A DNA stretch of 64,000 nt from Streptomyces sp. 1331.2 (GCF_900199205.1 NZ_OBMJ01000001.1:5635001-5699000), one strand, 5' to 3'. Positions 8,155 to 15,667 are shown, numbered from the stretch's first letter. The notes: generated from the sequence alone by a model not told the origin. Program-made: numbers and translations.

Positions 8155-9294
8155 ATGTCCGCACAGACCCGTATGCGCAAGAGCCTTGCCGTCTTCGCGC
8201 TGAGCCTCGCACCTCTCGGCCTCGCCGGCACGGCCGGCGCCGCGTCCGTCAGCACCTGGGACAAGGTGGCCGCCTGCGAGAGCAGCGGCAACTGGTCCAT
8301 CAACACCGGGAACGGCTACTACGGCGGCCTGCAGATATCCGAGTACAACTGGCAGCACTACGGCGGCACCCAGTACGCGGCCTACCCGCACCAGGCGACC
8401 AAGAAGGAACAGATCCTGATCGCCGAGAAGATCCTCGCCGACCAGGGCGCCGGCGCCTGGACGTGCAGCCCCGGCACCGGGCTCTCGACCGACCACGCCG
8501 ACCCGTACCCGGCCGGGCCGGCCGACCCCGGGATGACCAACCTGACGGCGGGTGACTTCAACGGCGACGGCAAGAAGGACCTGGTGGCGGTGGAGGTGTC
8601 GACCGGCAAGCTGTGGCTGTACCCGGGCACGGGGACCGGGACGCTGAAGAGCCGGGTGGAGATCGGCAGCGGCGGCTGGAACGGGATGAGCAACCTGGCC
8701 GTGGGCGACCTGAACGGTGACGGCGGGGACGACATCGTGGCGACCGAGAAGTCGACCGGCAAGCTGTGGCTCTACCCCGGCAACGGCCACGGCGTCGAGG
8801 GCCGGATCGAGCTCGGCAGCGGTGGCTGGAACGGCATGAACAACACCGCGGTGGGCGACTTCAACGGCGACGGTGTGGCCGACGTCGTGGCGAGCGAGAA
8901 CTCCACCGGGAAGCTCTTCCTCTACCCGGGCCTCGGCGGGGCGCTGGGCAAGCGGGTGGAGATCGGTTCCGGTGGCTGGAACGGGATGAACAAGATCGTC
9001 AGCCCCGGTGACATGAACAAGGACGGCAAGGACGACCTGGTCGCGACCGAGACGTCCACCGGGAAGCTGTGGCTGTACCCGGGCACGGGCCACGGTCTGG
9101 GGGACCGGGTGGAGATCGGCAACGGCGGTTGGAACGGGATCTCCGACTACGCGGGTGCGGACTTCACCGGTGACGGCATCGGTGACCTGGCGGCCGTGGA
9201 GTCCGCCCCGGGGGAGACCGGAAAGCTCTACCTCTACAAGGGCACCGGCAAGGGCCTGAGCTCCCGCACCGAGATCGGCACCGGCGGCTGGTAA
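8155..9294 (+). CDS. Secreted Rpf-like transglycosylase domain with five-repeat propeller
   Basis: A 379-residue protein with a GGGGGAGA ribosome site before the ATG. Residues 1-30 are a signal peptide. About 31-110 is a resuscitation-promoting-factor/transglycosylase-like domain: STWDKVAACESSGNWSINTG with the probable catalytic Glu42, YYGGLQISEYNW, and a late Cys that could pair with Cys41. Rpf domains cleave peptidoglycan glycan strands and help spores or dormant cells restart growth. In Streptomyces such domains normally carry LysM or similar wall-binding modules. Here the C-terminus (about 124-379) is the five-repeat propeller shared with the two preceding genes, so the propeller may do the targeting. 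Confidence 0.87.
   Translation: MSAQTRMRKSLAVFALSLAPLGLAGTAGAASVSTWDKVAACESSGNWSINTGNGYYGGLQISEYNWQHYGGTQYAAYPHQATKKEQILIAEKILADQGAGAWTCSPGTGLSTDHADPYPAGPADPGMTNLTAGDFNGDGKKDLVAVEVSTGKLWLYPGTGTGTLKSRVEIGSGGWNGMSNLAVGDLNGDGGDDIVATEKSTGKLWLYPGNGHGVEGRIELGSGGWNGMNNTAVGDFNGDGVADVVASENSTGKLFLYPGLGGALGKRVEIGSGGWNGMNKIVSPGDMNKDGKDDLVATETSTGKLWLYPGTGHGLGDRVEIGNGGWNGISDYAGADFTGDGIGDLAAVESAPGETGKLYLYKGTGKGLSSRTEIGTGGW
8524..9291 (+). repeat. 768-bp propeller cassette, copy 3
   Basis: Third copy. Blades 1-3 have accumulated substitutions relative to copies 1 and 2 (for example KSRVEIGS, VEGRIELGS and ALGKRVEIGS at blade ends). A long part of blade 4 is base-identical to copy 1, which looks like a gene-conversion tract. 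Confidence 0.9.
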
Positions 9295-9337
9295 ACGGGG
9301 GTCGGACGGCGTCGACCCGGTAGCGGGGCTCAGTACG

Positions 9338-9379
9338 GCGGGCCCGTCGGTCAGGGAACTCCCCGACCGGCGGGCCCGC
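9338..9379. terminator. Imperfect hairpin terminator
   Basis: GCGGGCCCGTCGGTC and its near-complement GACCGGCGGGCCCGC flank a short loop. The mismatches are G-U-tolerant. It lies between the third propeller gene and the convergent GNAT gene, and fits a shared terminator. Confidence 0.65.
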
Positions 9380-9389
9380 TGCACGGGAT

Positions 9390-9920
9390 TCAGTGGCTCG
9401 GGCGGATCATCACGCTCAATCGCGGCGAATCCGGCGTCGGCCGCTGGACGTTGAACGGCCGGTAGCCCCAGGACTCGTAGAGCCGCCGGACCTTGCCGTC
9501 GCCGGCGAGCGGGTTGACCATCAGGGTGACCCGGGTCTCGGTACGGGCCGCCAGCAGGGAGTCGTGGATCCGGCGGGCGGTGCCGGTGCCGCGCCAGGGC
9601 GCGCGGACGCCGATCTCCTTGAGGGCCACCACCGGGGTGCCGGTGAAGCCCTCGGGCAGCGGCTCGGCCATGCGCTTCCAGTACGGGTCGTCGGCGTCGA
9701 CGGTGTTGCCGTAGGCGTATCCGACCGCGGTCCGGCCGTCGTGGCCGAGGACGAGTTCGAAGCCCGGCTCGGCGGCGTGCCGGTCGAGGCGTTCGAGGAA
9801 CGCCGCGACGCCGTAGTTCGGCAGGTGCAGCAGCGGGGCCCGTACGTCGGTGTACACGTCCAGCAGGTCCTGCCGGGCCTCGGGCGTCAGGGTGGTGTGG
9901 TGGCGGAGCTCGACGGTCAC
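9390..9920 (-). CDS. GNAT-family N-acetyltransferase
   Basis: A 176-residue protein. The GTG start at 9920 has a CCGGAGGACC ribosome site upstream. The acetyl-CoA-binding region is visible as ALKEIGVRAPWRGTGTARRI (motif A, with R-G-T-G-T-A in place of the usual Q/R-x-x-G-x-G/A), and RLYESWGYRPFN is motif B. The substrate is unknown. It lies downstream of, and in the same direction as, the TIGR03085-type gene, but a hairpin region separates them. Confidence 0.82.
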   Translation of the reverse strand: MTVELRHHTTLTPEARQDLLDVYTDVRAPLLHLPNYGVAAFLERLDRHAAEPGFELVLGHDGRTAVGYAYGNTVDADDPYWKRMAEPLPEGFTGTPVVALKEIGVRAPWRGTGTARRIHDSLLAARTETRVTLMVNPLAGDGKVRRLYESWGYRPFNVQRPTPDSPRLSVMIRPSH

Positions 9921-9966
9921 GCGGGTGGTCCTCCGGGTGTCATGGGCGGGCCGGTCGCCGCCTGGG

Positions 9967-10013
9967 CACAGGAAGTCGGCCGCACAGGAAGTCGTCCTGG
10001 CCGACTTCCTGTG
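9967..10013. terminator. Overlapping alternative hairpins
   Basis: CACAGGAAGTCGGCC (9967-9981) pairs perfectly with 9999-10013. A second copy, CACAGGAAGTCG (9983-9994), can instead pair with 10002-10013. The two stems exclude each other. The site lies between the TIGR03085-type gene and the GNAT gene, so it is probably a terminator with a duplicated arm. Confidence 0.6.
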
Positions 10014-10021
10014 TCCGGGGG

Positions 10022-10660
10022 TCAGGGCAGCGGGAGGACGTGGCGCAGGGCCTCGACGGCGTCGGGGGCGCCGTCGACGGTGAGGGTGGTCCGGGCGCCG
10101 CGGCCGTAGGTGAAGAGGACGAGTTCGGCGGGGTCGCCGGTGAGGTGGACGGTGGGGGCGCCGGCCGGGCCGACGGTGAGGGAGCGGCCGTCGGGGTGGG
10201 TGAGGGTGAGGCGGACGGGGGAGCGGCGGCCCGCTTCGAGGCGGGCGATCATCGGGAGGCGGCGCCAGAGGGCTTCGGCGCGGCCGGGCGGGACGGGCTG
10301 CGGGGTCCAGTCGTCGGCCGCGCGCAGGACGTCCTCGGCGTGGACGAAGTACTCGACGGTGTTCGCGGCCTCGTCGGCGCCGGGGAGGGCGAACAGGGAG
10401 TAGACGGGCGGGCCGGCCCGGAAGAGCCGGACCAGGTCCTCGTACGGCCGGGCGGCGTACTCGTCCTGCACGCGCTGCGTCCGGCCGGCCAGGGCGCTGA
10501 TCCGGATGCCGGCCGCCGCGTCGGGGCGGCGCTCGCGGATCACCAGGTGCGCGGCGAGGTCCCGGGTGGTCCACCCGGCGCACAGGGTGGGGGCGTCCGG
10601 CCCTGCGGCGGTGAGGAGTTCGGCGAGGCGGTGGCGTTCGGCGAGCGCGTGGTTCGACAT
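10022..10660 (-). CDS. TIGR03085-type / mycothiol-maleylpyruvate isomerase-like protein
   Basis: A 212-residue protein of the DinB/MDMPI-like helical bundle group. It starts ALAERHRLAELLTAAGPDAP followed by TLCAGWTTRDLAAHLVIRER, the usual Trp-rich T-x-C-x-G-W-x-x-x-D-L-x-x-H signature. A later NTVEYFVHAEDVLRA carries the second metal-ligand-type His. Family members bind a divalent metal; many are annotated as TIGR03085 with unknown activity. A C-terminal SCP2-like module is suggested by LTVDGAPDAVEALRHVL. Function is not known. Confidence 0.75.
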   Translation of the reverse strand: MSNHALAERHRLAELLTAAGPDAPTLCAGWTTRDLAAHLVIRERRPDAAAGIRISALAGRTQRVQDEYAARPYEDLVRLFRAGPPVYSLFALPGADEAANTVEYFVHAEDVLRAADDWTPQPVPPGRAEALWRRLPMIARLEAGRRSPVRLTLTHPDGRSLTVGPAGAPTVHLTGDPAELVLFTYGRGARTTLTVDGAPDAVEALRHVLPLP

Positions 10661-10696
10661 GGTGGCAAGCCTAGGGCCAGAGCCTTGGGCCGGAGC

Positions 10697-11275
10697 CTAG
10701 GGCCGGAGCTGGCCGCTGAGTTTGGGGCCGCCCTGTTTGTTGCTCGCCGTGAGGGTGCAGGTGTAGTCGCGCCAGCCCTGCTGGTAGTTGACGAGGGCGG
10801 GGCCGAACTGGCGGCCGTAGTAGGTCCGGCCGTCGGTCTGCCTGGCCCTGGCGGCGGCTTCGGCCTCCTTGCAGCCGTCGTGCATGGCGAGGGCGATGGG
10901 GAGTTCGCCGGCCAGGTTGTCGGGGAGTTTCAGGTCGGCGATGACCTCGCCGTCGTGGTCGCCGGTGCAGGGGCGTTCCTCGGCCCTGGTGATCACCGGG
11001 CTGAGCTGGGGGTGGTCGAAGCAGGCGCCGACCGGGAAGAAGGCGTACGGCGGCTGCGGCCTGGTCGGGGTCGGTGTGGGGGTGGGGGTCGGCGTCGGGG
11101 TGGCCGTGGGGCTGGGCGGGGGCGGCGGCGCGGCGGCGGGCTCCTCGTCGTCCGGCCAGAGGACCGCGGTGGCCACCACCGCGAGGAGGACGACCAGCAC
11201 GGCGGCGACCGTGAGGACCAGGCCGCGGGACGGGCGGGCCGCGGCTGCGGGCGGCTGCTCGGAGGTCATGGCCAT
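10697..11275 (-). CDS. Single-pass membrane protein with (Thr-Pro) linker and extracellular domain
   Basis: About 192 residues. A cytoplasmic Pro/Ala-rich start is followed by one membrane helix (GLVLTVAAVLVVLLAVVATA), then an Ala/Pro stretch and TPTPTPTP repeats. An extracellular domain follows with Cys residues in VGACFDHPQ, ERPCTGDHDGE, MHDGCKEAEA and DYTCTLTA, spaced to form two disulfides. This resembles the 'septum formation'-type extracellular domains of actinobacteria, but I would not name it. The start is uncertain between ATG 11275 and ATG 11269; neither has a clear ribosome site. Confidence 0.6.
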   Translation of the reverse strand: MAMTSEQPPAAAARPSRGLVLTVAAVLVVLLAVVATAVLWPDDEEPAAAPPPPPSPTATPTPTPTPTPTPTRPQPPYAFFPVGACFDHPQLSPVITRAEERPCTGDHDGEVIADLKLPDNLAGELPIALAMHDGCKEAEAAARARQTDGRTYYGRQFGPALVNYQQGWRDYTCTLTASNKQGGPKLSGQLRP

Positions 11276-11389
11276 GAGGATGGCCCACGGAGGGCCCGCC
11301 CGGCAGGCGGTTGGCCGAACTCGCCCCGTACGGCCGGCCCGTCGGCACCGGAGATCGGAGGACCCCGCCGGGGCGGCCGGTCGGGCTGA

Positions 11390-11395
11390 CACAAT
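11390..11395 (+). promoter_or_regulatory. -10-like box just upstream of hisI (possible leaderless start)
   Basis: CACAAT ends 6 nt before the hisI ATG, and no Shine-Dalgarno is visible. The spacing fits transcription starting at the start codon. Confidence 0.4.
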
Positions 11396-11401
11396 GGCCC
11401 C

Positions 11402-11773
11402 ATGTCCACCACACCCGCCACTCCCGGCACGACCGCCCTCGCCCCCGAGATCGCCGCCCGGCTCAAGCGCACCGAGGACGGCCTGCTGCCGGCCATCGCG
11501 CAGCAGTACGACACGGGCGAGGTGCTGATGCTCGGCTGGATGGACGACGAGGCGCTGCACCGCACGCTCACCACCGGCCGCTGCACCTACTGGAGCCGCA
11601 GCCGCAGCGAGTACTGGGTGAAGGGCGACACCTCGGGCCACGTCCAGGCGGTCAAGTCGGTGGCACTGGACTGCGACGGAGACACCCTGCTGGTGAAGGT
11701 CGACCAGACCGGCGCGGCCTGCCACACCGGCGACCGCACCTGCTTCGACGCCGACGTGCTCCCGCTCTCCTGA
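11402..11773 (+). CDS. hisI: Phosphoribosyl-AMP cyclohydrolase
   Basis: HisI opens the adenine ring of PR-AMP in step three of histidine synthesis. The 123-residue length is normal. Hallmarks are MLGWMDDEAL, TYWSRSRSEYWVKGD-type residues, a metal-binding DCDGDTLLV segment, and the zinc cysteines in ACHTGDRTC. It is separated from the his operon at the window start and is followed by trpE, a layout common in streptomycetes. Confidence 0.95.
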   Translation: MSTTPATPGTTALAPEIAARLKRTEDGLLPAIAQQYDTGEVLMLGWMDDEALHRTLTTGRCTYWSRSRSEYWVKGDTSGHVQAVKSVALDCDGDTLLVKVDQTGAACHTGDRTCFDADVLPLS

Positions 11774-11794
11774 GCCCAGCCCGCCCAATAGCGC

Positions 11795-11842
11795 AACAGC
11801 CCAACAGCCCAACAGTCCGAGAACCCGAGAACCCGAGAACTC
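11795..11842. repeat. Two runs of three 8-bp tandem repeats
   Basis: Three AACAGCCC-type units (the last AACAGTCC) are followed directly by three GAGAACCC-type units (the last GAGAACTC), filling the hisI-trpE gap. No Trp-codon leader peptide or attenuator hairpin is seen here. This looks like repeat-expanded spacer DNA that includes the AAGG before trpE. Confidence 0.7.
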
Positions 11843-11860
11843 AAGAAGGTGCCGCCCCGC

Positions 11861-13384
11861 ATGGACCTCGAAGCCTTCCGCAAGCTCGCCGTCGACACCC
11901 GGGTCATCCCGGTCACCCGCAGGCTCCTCGCGGACGGCCTCACCCCGATCGGCCTCTACCGCAGCCTCGCCGAGGAGCGGCCCGGCACCTTCCTGCTGGA
12001 ATCCGCCGAGCAGGGCCGCAGCTGGTCGCGCTACTCCTTCGTCGGGGTGCGCAGCGCCGCCACGCTCACCGTCGGCGAGGACGGCGACGCCCGCTGGCTG
12101 GGCACCCCGCCGGTCGGCATCCCCACCACCGGCGACCCGCTGCAGGTGCTGCGCGCCGCCCTGGAGGCGCTGCACACCCCGCGCCACCAGGACGACGGTC
12201 TGCCCCCGCTGACCGGCGGCCTGGTCGGCTACCTCGGCTACGACATCGTCCGCCGGCTGGAGAAGCTGCCCGACCTCAACCCGGACGACCTCAAGCTCCC
12301 CGAGCTGACCATGCTGCTGGCCACCGACCTCGCGGTCCTCGACCACGCCGACGGCACGGTGCTGCTGATCGCCAACGCCGTCAACCACAACGACCTGGAC
12401 ACCGGCGTGGACGAGGCCTACGCGGACGCGATGGGCCGCCTGGACGCGATGGAGGCCGACCTGGTCAAGCCGGTCGACCCGGGCCTGGCCACCTTCACCC
12501 CGGCCGGCACCGGCGAGGTGCACTCGCCCTTCGGCGGGGCGCCCTACCGGGCCGCGGTGGAGGAGATCAAGGAGCGGATCCGGGCCGGCGAGGCCTTCCA
12601 GGTGGTGCCCTCGCAGCGCTTCGAGGCGCCCTGCCCGGCCTCCGCGCTCGACGTCTACCGCGTTCTGCGCACCACCAACCCCAGCCCGTACATGTACCTG
12701 TTCCGCTTCCCCGGGCCGGACGGCACCGCCGAGGGCGGCTTCGACGTGGTCGGCTCCAGCCCGGAGGCGCTGGTCAAGGTCACCGACGGCGAGGCGATGC
12801 TGCACCCGATCGCCGGCACCCGGCACCGCGGCGCCACCCCGCACGAGGACGCGGCGCTGGCCGCCGAACTGCTGGCCGACCCCAAGGAGCGGGCCGAGCA
12901 CCTGATGCTGGTGGACCTCGGCCGCAACGACCTGGGCCGGGTCTGCGAGCCGGGCAGCGTCGAGGTGGTCGACTTCATGCAGATCGAGCGCTACAGCCAC
13001 GTGATGCACATCGTCTCCACCGTCACCGGCAAGGTCGCGCCCGGGCGGACCGCCTACGACGTGCTGACCGCCTGCTTCCCGGCCGGCACCCTCTCGGGTG
13101 CGCCCAAGCCGCGGGCGATGCGGATCATCGAGGAGCTGGAGCCCACCCGCCGCGGCCTGTACGGCGGCTGCGTCGGCTACCTGGACTTCGCCGGGGACTC
13201 CGACACCGCGATCGCGATCCGTACCGCGGTGCTGCGCGACGGTACGGCGTACGTGCAGGCCGGCGCGGGCGTGGTCGCCGACTCGGACCCGCACGGCGAG
13301 GACACCGAGTGCCGCAACAAGGCGGCCGCCGTGCTGCGGGCCGTTGCCACGGCCAATACGCTGCGGAGGCCGGAACTGTCCTGA
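11861..13384 (+). CDS. trpE: Anthranilate synthase component I
   Basis: TrpE converts chorismate to anthranilate with ammonia from TrpG. At 507 residues it matches stand-alone TrpE. The Trp-feedback motif LLES is present (TFLLESAEQ). The chorismate-binding core has FQVVPSQRFE, FDVVGSSPEALVKV, IAGTRHRGATP, LVDLGRNDLGRV and AGTLSGAPKPRAM. ATG 11861 is preferred because the family begins MDLEAFRKLA; an in-frame GTG lies 12 nt upstream. No trpG lies next to it in this window. Confidence 0.95.
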   Translation: MDLEAFRKLAVDTRVIPVTRRLLADGLTPIGLYRSLAEERPGTFLLESAEQGRSWSRYSFVGVRSAATLTVGEDGDARWLGTPPVGIPTTGDPLQVLRAALEALHTPRHQDDGLPPLTGGLVGYLGYDIVRRLEKLPDLNPDDLKLPELTMLLATDLAVLDHADGTVLLIANAVNHNDLDTGVDEAYADAMGRLDAMEADLVKPVDPGLATFTPAGTGEVHSPFGGAPYRAAVEEIKERIRAGEAFQVVPSQRFEAPCPASALDVYRVLRTTNPSPYMYLFRFPGPDGTAEGGFDVVGSSPEALVKVTDGEAMLHPIAGTRHRGATPHEDAALAAELLADPKERAEHLMLVDLGRNDLGRVCEPGSVEVVDFMQIERYSHVMHIVSTVTGKVAPGRTAYDVLTACFPAGTLSGAPKPRAMRIIEELEPTRRGLYGGCVGYLDFAGDSDTAIAIRTAVLRDGTAYVQAGAGVVADSDPHGEDTECRNKAAAVLRAVATANTLRRPELS

Positions 13385-13411
13385 GGTAGCTGTCCTGAGG
13401 GAGGCGGCCGG

Positions 13412-13882
13412 ATGCCCGAGGTGCCGTACGACGAACTGCGCTGGGAGACCGTGCTGAGCGTCGCCGGGCAGCTGGCCGAGCAGCCGGCCGGCCACGGGCG
13501 GGTGCTGTCCGGGGTGGCGGTCGAGTTCCCGACGGCGCCCGGCGGCCTCGCCCCGGACCTGGCGGTGCTCGCCCCGGACGCGGTTCGGGGCGAGCGGGGC
13601 CGGTTCGGGGCGGACGCGGTCGAGGCGGTGCTGGAGGTGGCCCGCCCGGGGCTGGCGGAGGCCGGGCGGGCGTACGCGCAGGGCGGTGTGCCGCTGTACG
13701 TGGTGGTCGACCCGGTGGCAGCGGTCTGCACCGTGCACACCGCGCCGGCCCCCGAGGGGGTGTACCGGGAGGCCGAGCGGGTGCCGTTCGGCAACGACCT
13801 GTTCCTGCCGCTGGGCGGGCGGACGGTGGTGCTGCGGACGGATCCCTTTCCCGGGCCGTTCCCCACCCCGGGTACGGACTGA
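13412..13882 (+). CDS. Uma2-family (PD-(D/E)XK-like) protein, active site degenerate
   Basis: The 156-residue protein keeps the overall Uma2 pattern: APDLAVLAP, AVLEVARPG and YAQGGVPLYVVVDP. However, the usual segment between the EV strand and the tyrosine, which carries a conserved Asp and Lys (S-x-x-T-x-x-x-D-x-x-x-K), is shortened to RPGLAEAGRA, with no Lys. The active site therefore looks incomplete. Uma2 proteins are abundant in streptomycetes and their role is unknown. It sits 27 bp after trpE with a GGGAGGC-type ribosome site. Confidence 0.65.
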   Translation: MPEVPYDELRWETVLSVAGQLAEQPAGHGRVLSGVAVEFPTAPGGLAPDLAVLAPDAVRGERGRFGADAVEAVLEVARPGLAEAGRAYAQGGVPLYVVVDPVAAVCTVHTAPAPEGVYREAERVPFGNDLFLPLGGRTVVLRTDPFPGPFPTPGTD

Positions 13883-13896
13883 GGTGTCGGGCGGGG

Positions 13897-13902
13897 GATA
13901 GT
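13897..13902 (+). promoter_or_regulatory. -10-like box upstream of the Trp-associated membrane protein gene
   Basis: GATAGT ends 6 nt before the GTG start, with no convincing ribosome site in between. This is compatible with a leaderless transcript. Confidence 0.35.
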
Positions 13903-13908
13903 GGACCG

Positions 13909-14493
13909 GTGAGCGCTGACCAGACCCCCGCCCCCGCCGCCCCCAGCCGTCGCACCCTCGGCGTGATGCTGCTGCTGACCGTGCTGAGCGCCCTGCTGGT
14001 GCTGACCGCGGCCGGGCGGACCTGGGCCGAGGGCCGGGCGGGCACCCTGGATGTCTCCGTCAGCGGCGGCAAGATCTCCGAACTGCCGGGCGGGCTGGCG
14101 CTGGTGGGCCTCGCCGCGGCCGTGGCGGTGTTCGCGGTGCGCGGCGCCGGCCGGCTGGGGGTCGGCGCGCTGACCCTGCTGGCCGGGCTCGGCGCGGCCG
14201 CCGCCTCGGCCGCCGGCGCGGGCGACACCGCGGCCCTGGACGCCGAGGCCGCCCGCAAGCTCGCCCTGAGCGGTTCGGCGGCCACCGAGGTCTCGCACAC
14301 CGGCTGGCCCTGGGTCGCCCTGGTCGGCGGCCTGCTGCTGGCCCTCGCCGGACTGCTCACCCTGCGCTACGGCCGCGGCTGGCCGGCCATGGGCAGCCGC
14401 TACGAGGCGCCGACCCGCAAGACCCCGGCGAGGACCGAGACGCCGGGCGACCTCTGGAAGGCCCTGGACCGCGGCGAGGACCCGACGGCCTAG
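13909..14493 (+). CDS. Trp-operon-associated four-helix membrane protein (TIGR02234 type)
   Basis: A 194-residue membrane protein with four hydrophobic segments: TLGVMLLLTVLSALLVLTAA, a GLALVGLAAAVAVFAVRGAG helix, a GALTLLAGLGAAAASAAGAG helix and a WPWVALVGGLLLALAGLLTL helix. A short hydrophilic tail contains GRGWPAMGSRYE. Membership of the TIGR02234/Trp_oprn_chp family is inferred from this topology, the tail and the position between trpE and trpC. The function of the family is unknown. Confidence 0.8.
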   Translation: MSADQTPAPAAPSRRTLGVMLLLTVLSALLVLTAAGRTWAEGRAGTLDVSVSGGKISELPGGLALVGLAAAVAVFAVRGAGRLGVGALTLLAGLGAAAASAAGAGDTAALDAEAARKLALSGSAATEVSHTGWPWVALVGGLLLALAGLLTLRYGRGWPAMGSRYEAPTRKTPARTETPGDLWKALDRGEDPTA

Positions 14494-14660
14494 CGGCCTG
14501 GCTGCGGAGAACTCCGGAAGGCCCCGGCGGCAGGTGTGACGCGATAGACCCGCCACCCGCTTTGGGGCGCGGGTGTGTGGCCCGGCACAATGGGATCCGT
14601 CAACCCGCCGGCGGCCCCGCAGGCCCGGCCGGGCCCCGAGAGCCAAGGAGCACCACTCAG

Positions 14661-14924
14661 ATGGCAGCAGCAGCACACGGCCACACCCCCGCCGCCTGGA
14701 CCGGCGTCGTCATCTCCTTCGTCGGTTTCGGCATCGCCGGTGTCGCGATGATCCTGCCGTCGGTGCTGCTGGTCTGGGCCGGCCTGGCGGTCGTGGTGCT
14801 CGGCGGCGTCGTCGGCAAGGCCATGTCGATGGCCGGCATGGGCAAGCAGCCGAGCAGCAACGTCTACAAGTCGGCCGACGAGCAGGTCGCGGCCCGCGAG
14901 GCCCGCGCCGCCGTCGCCGCCTGA
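14661..14924 (+). CDS. HGxxPAAW-family small membrane protein
   Basis: An 87-residue protein with the signature HGHTPAAW near the N-terminus, two membrane helices (one around GVVISFVGFGIAGVAMILPS) and a basic/acidic C-terminal tail. AAGGAG lies 9 nt before the ATG. These proteins are found in actinobacterial trp regions and their function is unknown. The preceding 167-bp gap contains CACAAT about 70 bp upstream as a possible -10 element. Confidence 0.8.
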   Translation: MAAAAHGHTPAAWTGVVISFVGFGIAGVAMILPSVLLVWAGLAVVVLGGVVGKAMSMAGMGKQPSSNVYKSADEQVAAREARAAVAA

Positions 14925-14952
14925 CGCCTTTCGCACAGACGCCTTTCGCACA
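14923..14952. repeat. Exact 15-bp tandem duplication
   Basis: GACGCCTTTCGCACA occurs twice in a row. The first copy overlaps the stop codon of the HGxxPAAW gene. Next comes a strong terminator hairpin. Confidence 0.85.
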
Positions 14953-14956
14953 ACCG

Positions 14957-14983
14957 AACGGCGGGCGCGCCGCGCCCGCCGTT
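14957..14983 (+). terminator. Perfect 12-bp hairpin followed by T-rich end
   Basis: AACGGCGGGCGC and its exact complement are separated by GCC, and TTCG follows. It probably ends the HGxxPAAW transcript before the DUF2752 gene. Confidence 0.75.
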
Positions 14984-15009
14984 TCGTCGTTCCCGGCCCC
15001 CGGCGCGGG

Positions 15010-15015
15010 CAGAAT
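15010..15015 (+). promoter_or_regulatory. -10-like box 7 nt before the DUF2752 gene
   Basis: CAGAAT is followed by TCGGGGC and then the GTG start. It sits just after a terminator, so a promoter is expected here and the transcript would be leaderless. Confidence 0.4.
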
Positions 15016-15022
15016 TCGGGGC

Positions 15023-15463
15023 GTGAACGCCGCCCCCACCGCCTCCGCCCCGCCGCCCGTGCTGCGCCGGCTGGGCCCGCCGCTGGCCGCGCTGGCGGCG
15101 GCGGCCGTCCCCGCCGCGTACGTCGCCGTGGTGGACCCGAACGCCCCCGGGCACTACCCGGACTGCCCCTTCCTGACCGCCACCGGCTGGTGGTGCCCCG
15201 GCTGCGGGGGGCTGCGCTGCGTGCACGCGCTGGCCCACGGGGACCTCTCGGGCGCCCTGCACGACAACGCCGTCGCCGTCCTGCTGTTCGGCGTGCTGGC
15301 GGTGCTCTGGCTGCGCTGGGCCTGGGCCGCGCTGACCTGCGGGCCGCCACCCGGGACCACCGTCGGGGGCCGGCGCTGGGTGCTGATCGCGCTGCTGGTG
15401 CTGGTGTTCACCGTGGTGCGAAATTCGCCGGTCGGAGCGGGTCTGGCGCCGTCGGCGCTCTGA
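15023..15463 (+). CDS. DUF2752 membrane protein
   Basis: A 146-residue protein with about three membrane segments. The DUF2752 signature is present: DCPFLTATGWWCPGCGGLRC, with the conserved CPGCG cysteines, followed by HALAHGDLSGALHDNAVAVL. Its function is unknown. The GTG start at 15023 follows the preceding terminator closely. Confidence 0.82.
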   Translation: MNAAPTASAPPPVLRRLGPPLAALAAAAVPAAYVAVVDPNAPGHYPDCPFLTATGWWCPGCGGLRCVHALAHGDLSGALHDNAVAVLLFGVLAVLWLRWAWAALTCGPPPGTTVGGRRWVLIALLVLVFTVVRNSPVGAGLAPSAL

Positions 15464-15594
15464 GCGGCCTTCCGCCCGGCGACGGGTGGAGAAGCGGTGA
15501 AACCGCAGCTGGGGGCGGCCGGAGCGGGCGTCCGCTCCGCGAGACGCCCGCCGGGCCGATGAGCCCCGTACCCCCGGGTGCCGATACCATCGAA

Positions 15595-15623
15595 GAGCCG
15601 GCGGGCTCCTGCCCGCCCGGCTC
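15595..15623 (+). promoter_or_regulatory. Hairpin in the leader region of trpC
   Basis: GAGCCGGCGGGC pairs with GCCCGCCCGGCTC (one bulged C), with a TCCT loop, 44 bp upstream of the trpC start. It may be the terminator of the DUF2752 gene or a leader structure of the trpCMBA transcript. No Trp-rich leader peptide is visible. Confidence 0.45.
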
Positions 15624-15667
15624 TCGCTGGCCAACTGGCAACTGGCAGGAAAGATGGGGGCTCCTGA

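Noticed and set aside
4398..9384. Long minus-strand frames opposite the three propeller genes
   Set aside because: They repeat because the cassettes repeat; they have no start site with a ribosome box and no domain.
11050..11130. CRISPR-like or microsatellite array at the TPTPTP region
   Set aside because: The periodic DNA only reflects Thr-Pro codons of a membrane protein linker.
15464..15667. Trp attenuator with leader peptide before trpC
   Set aside because: A hairpin is present, but no short frame with Trp codons precedes it.
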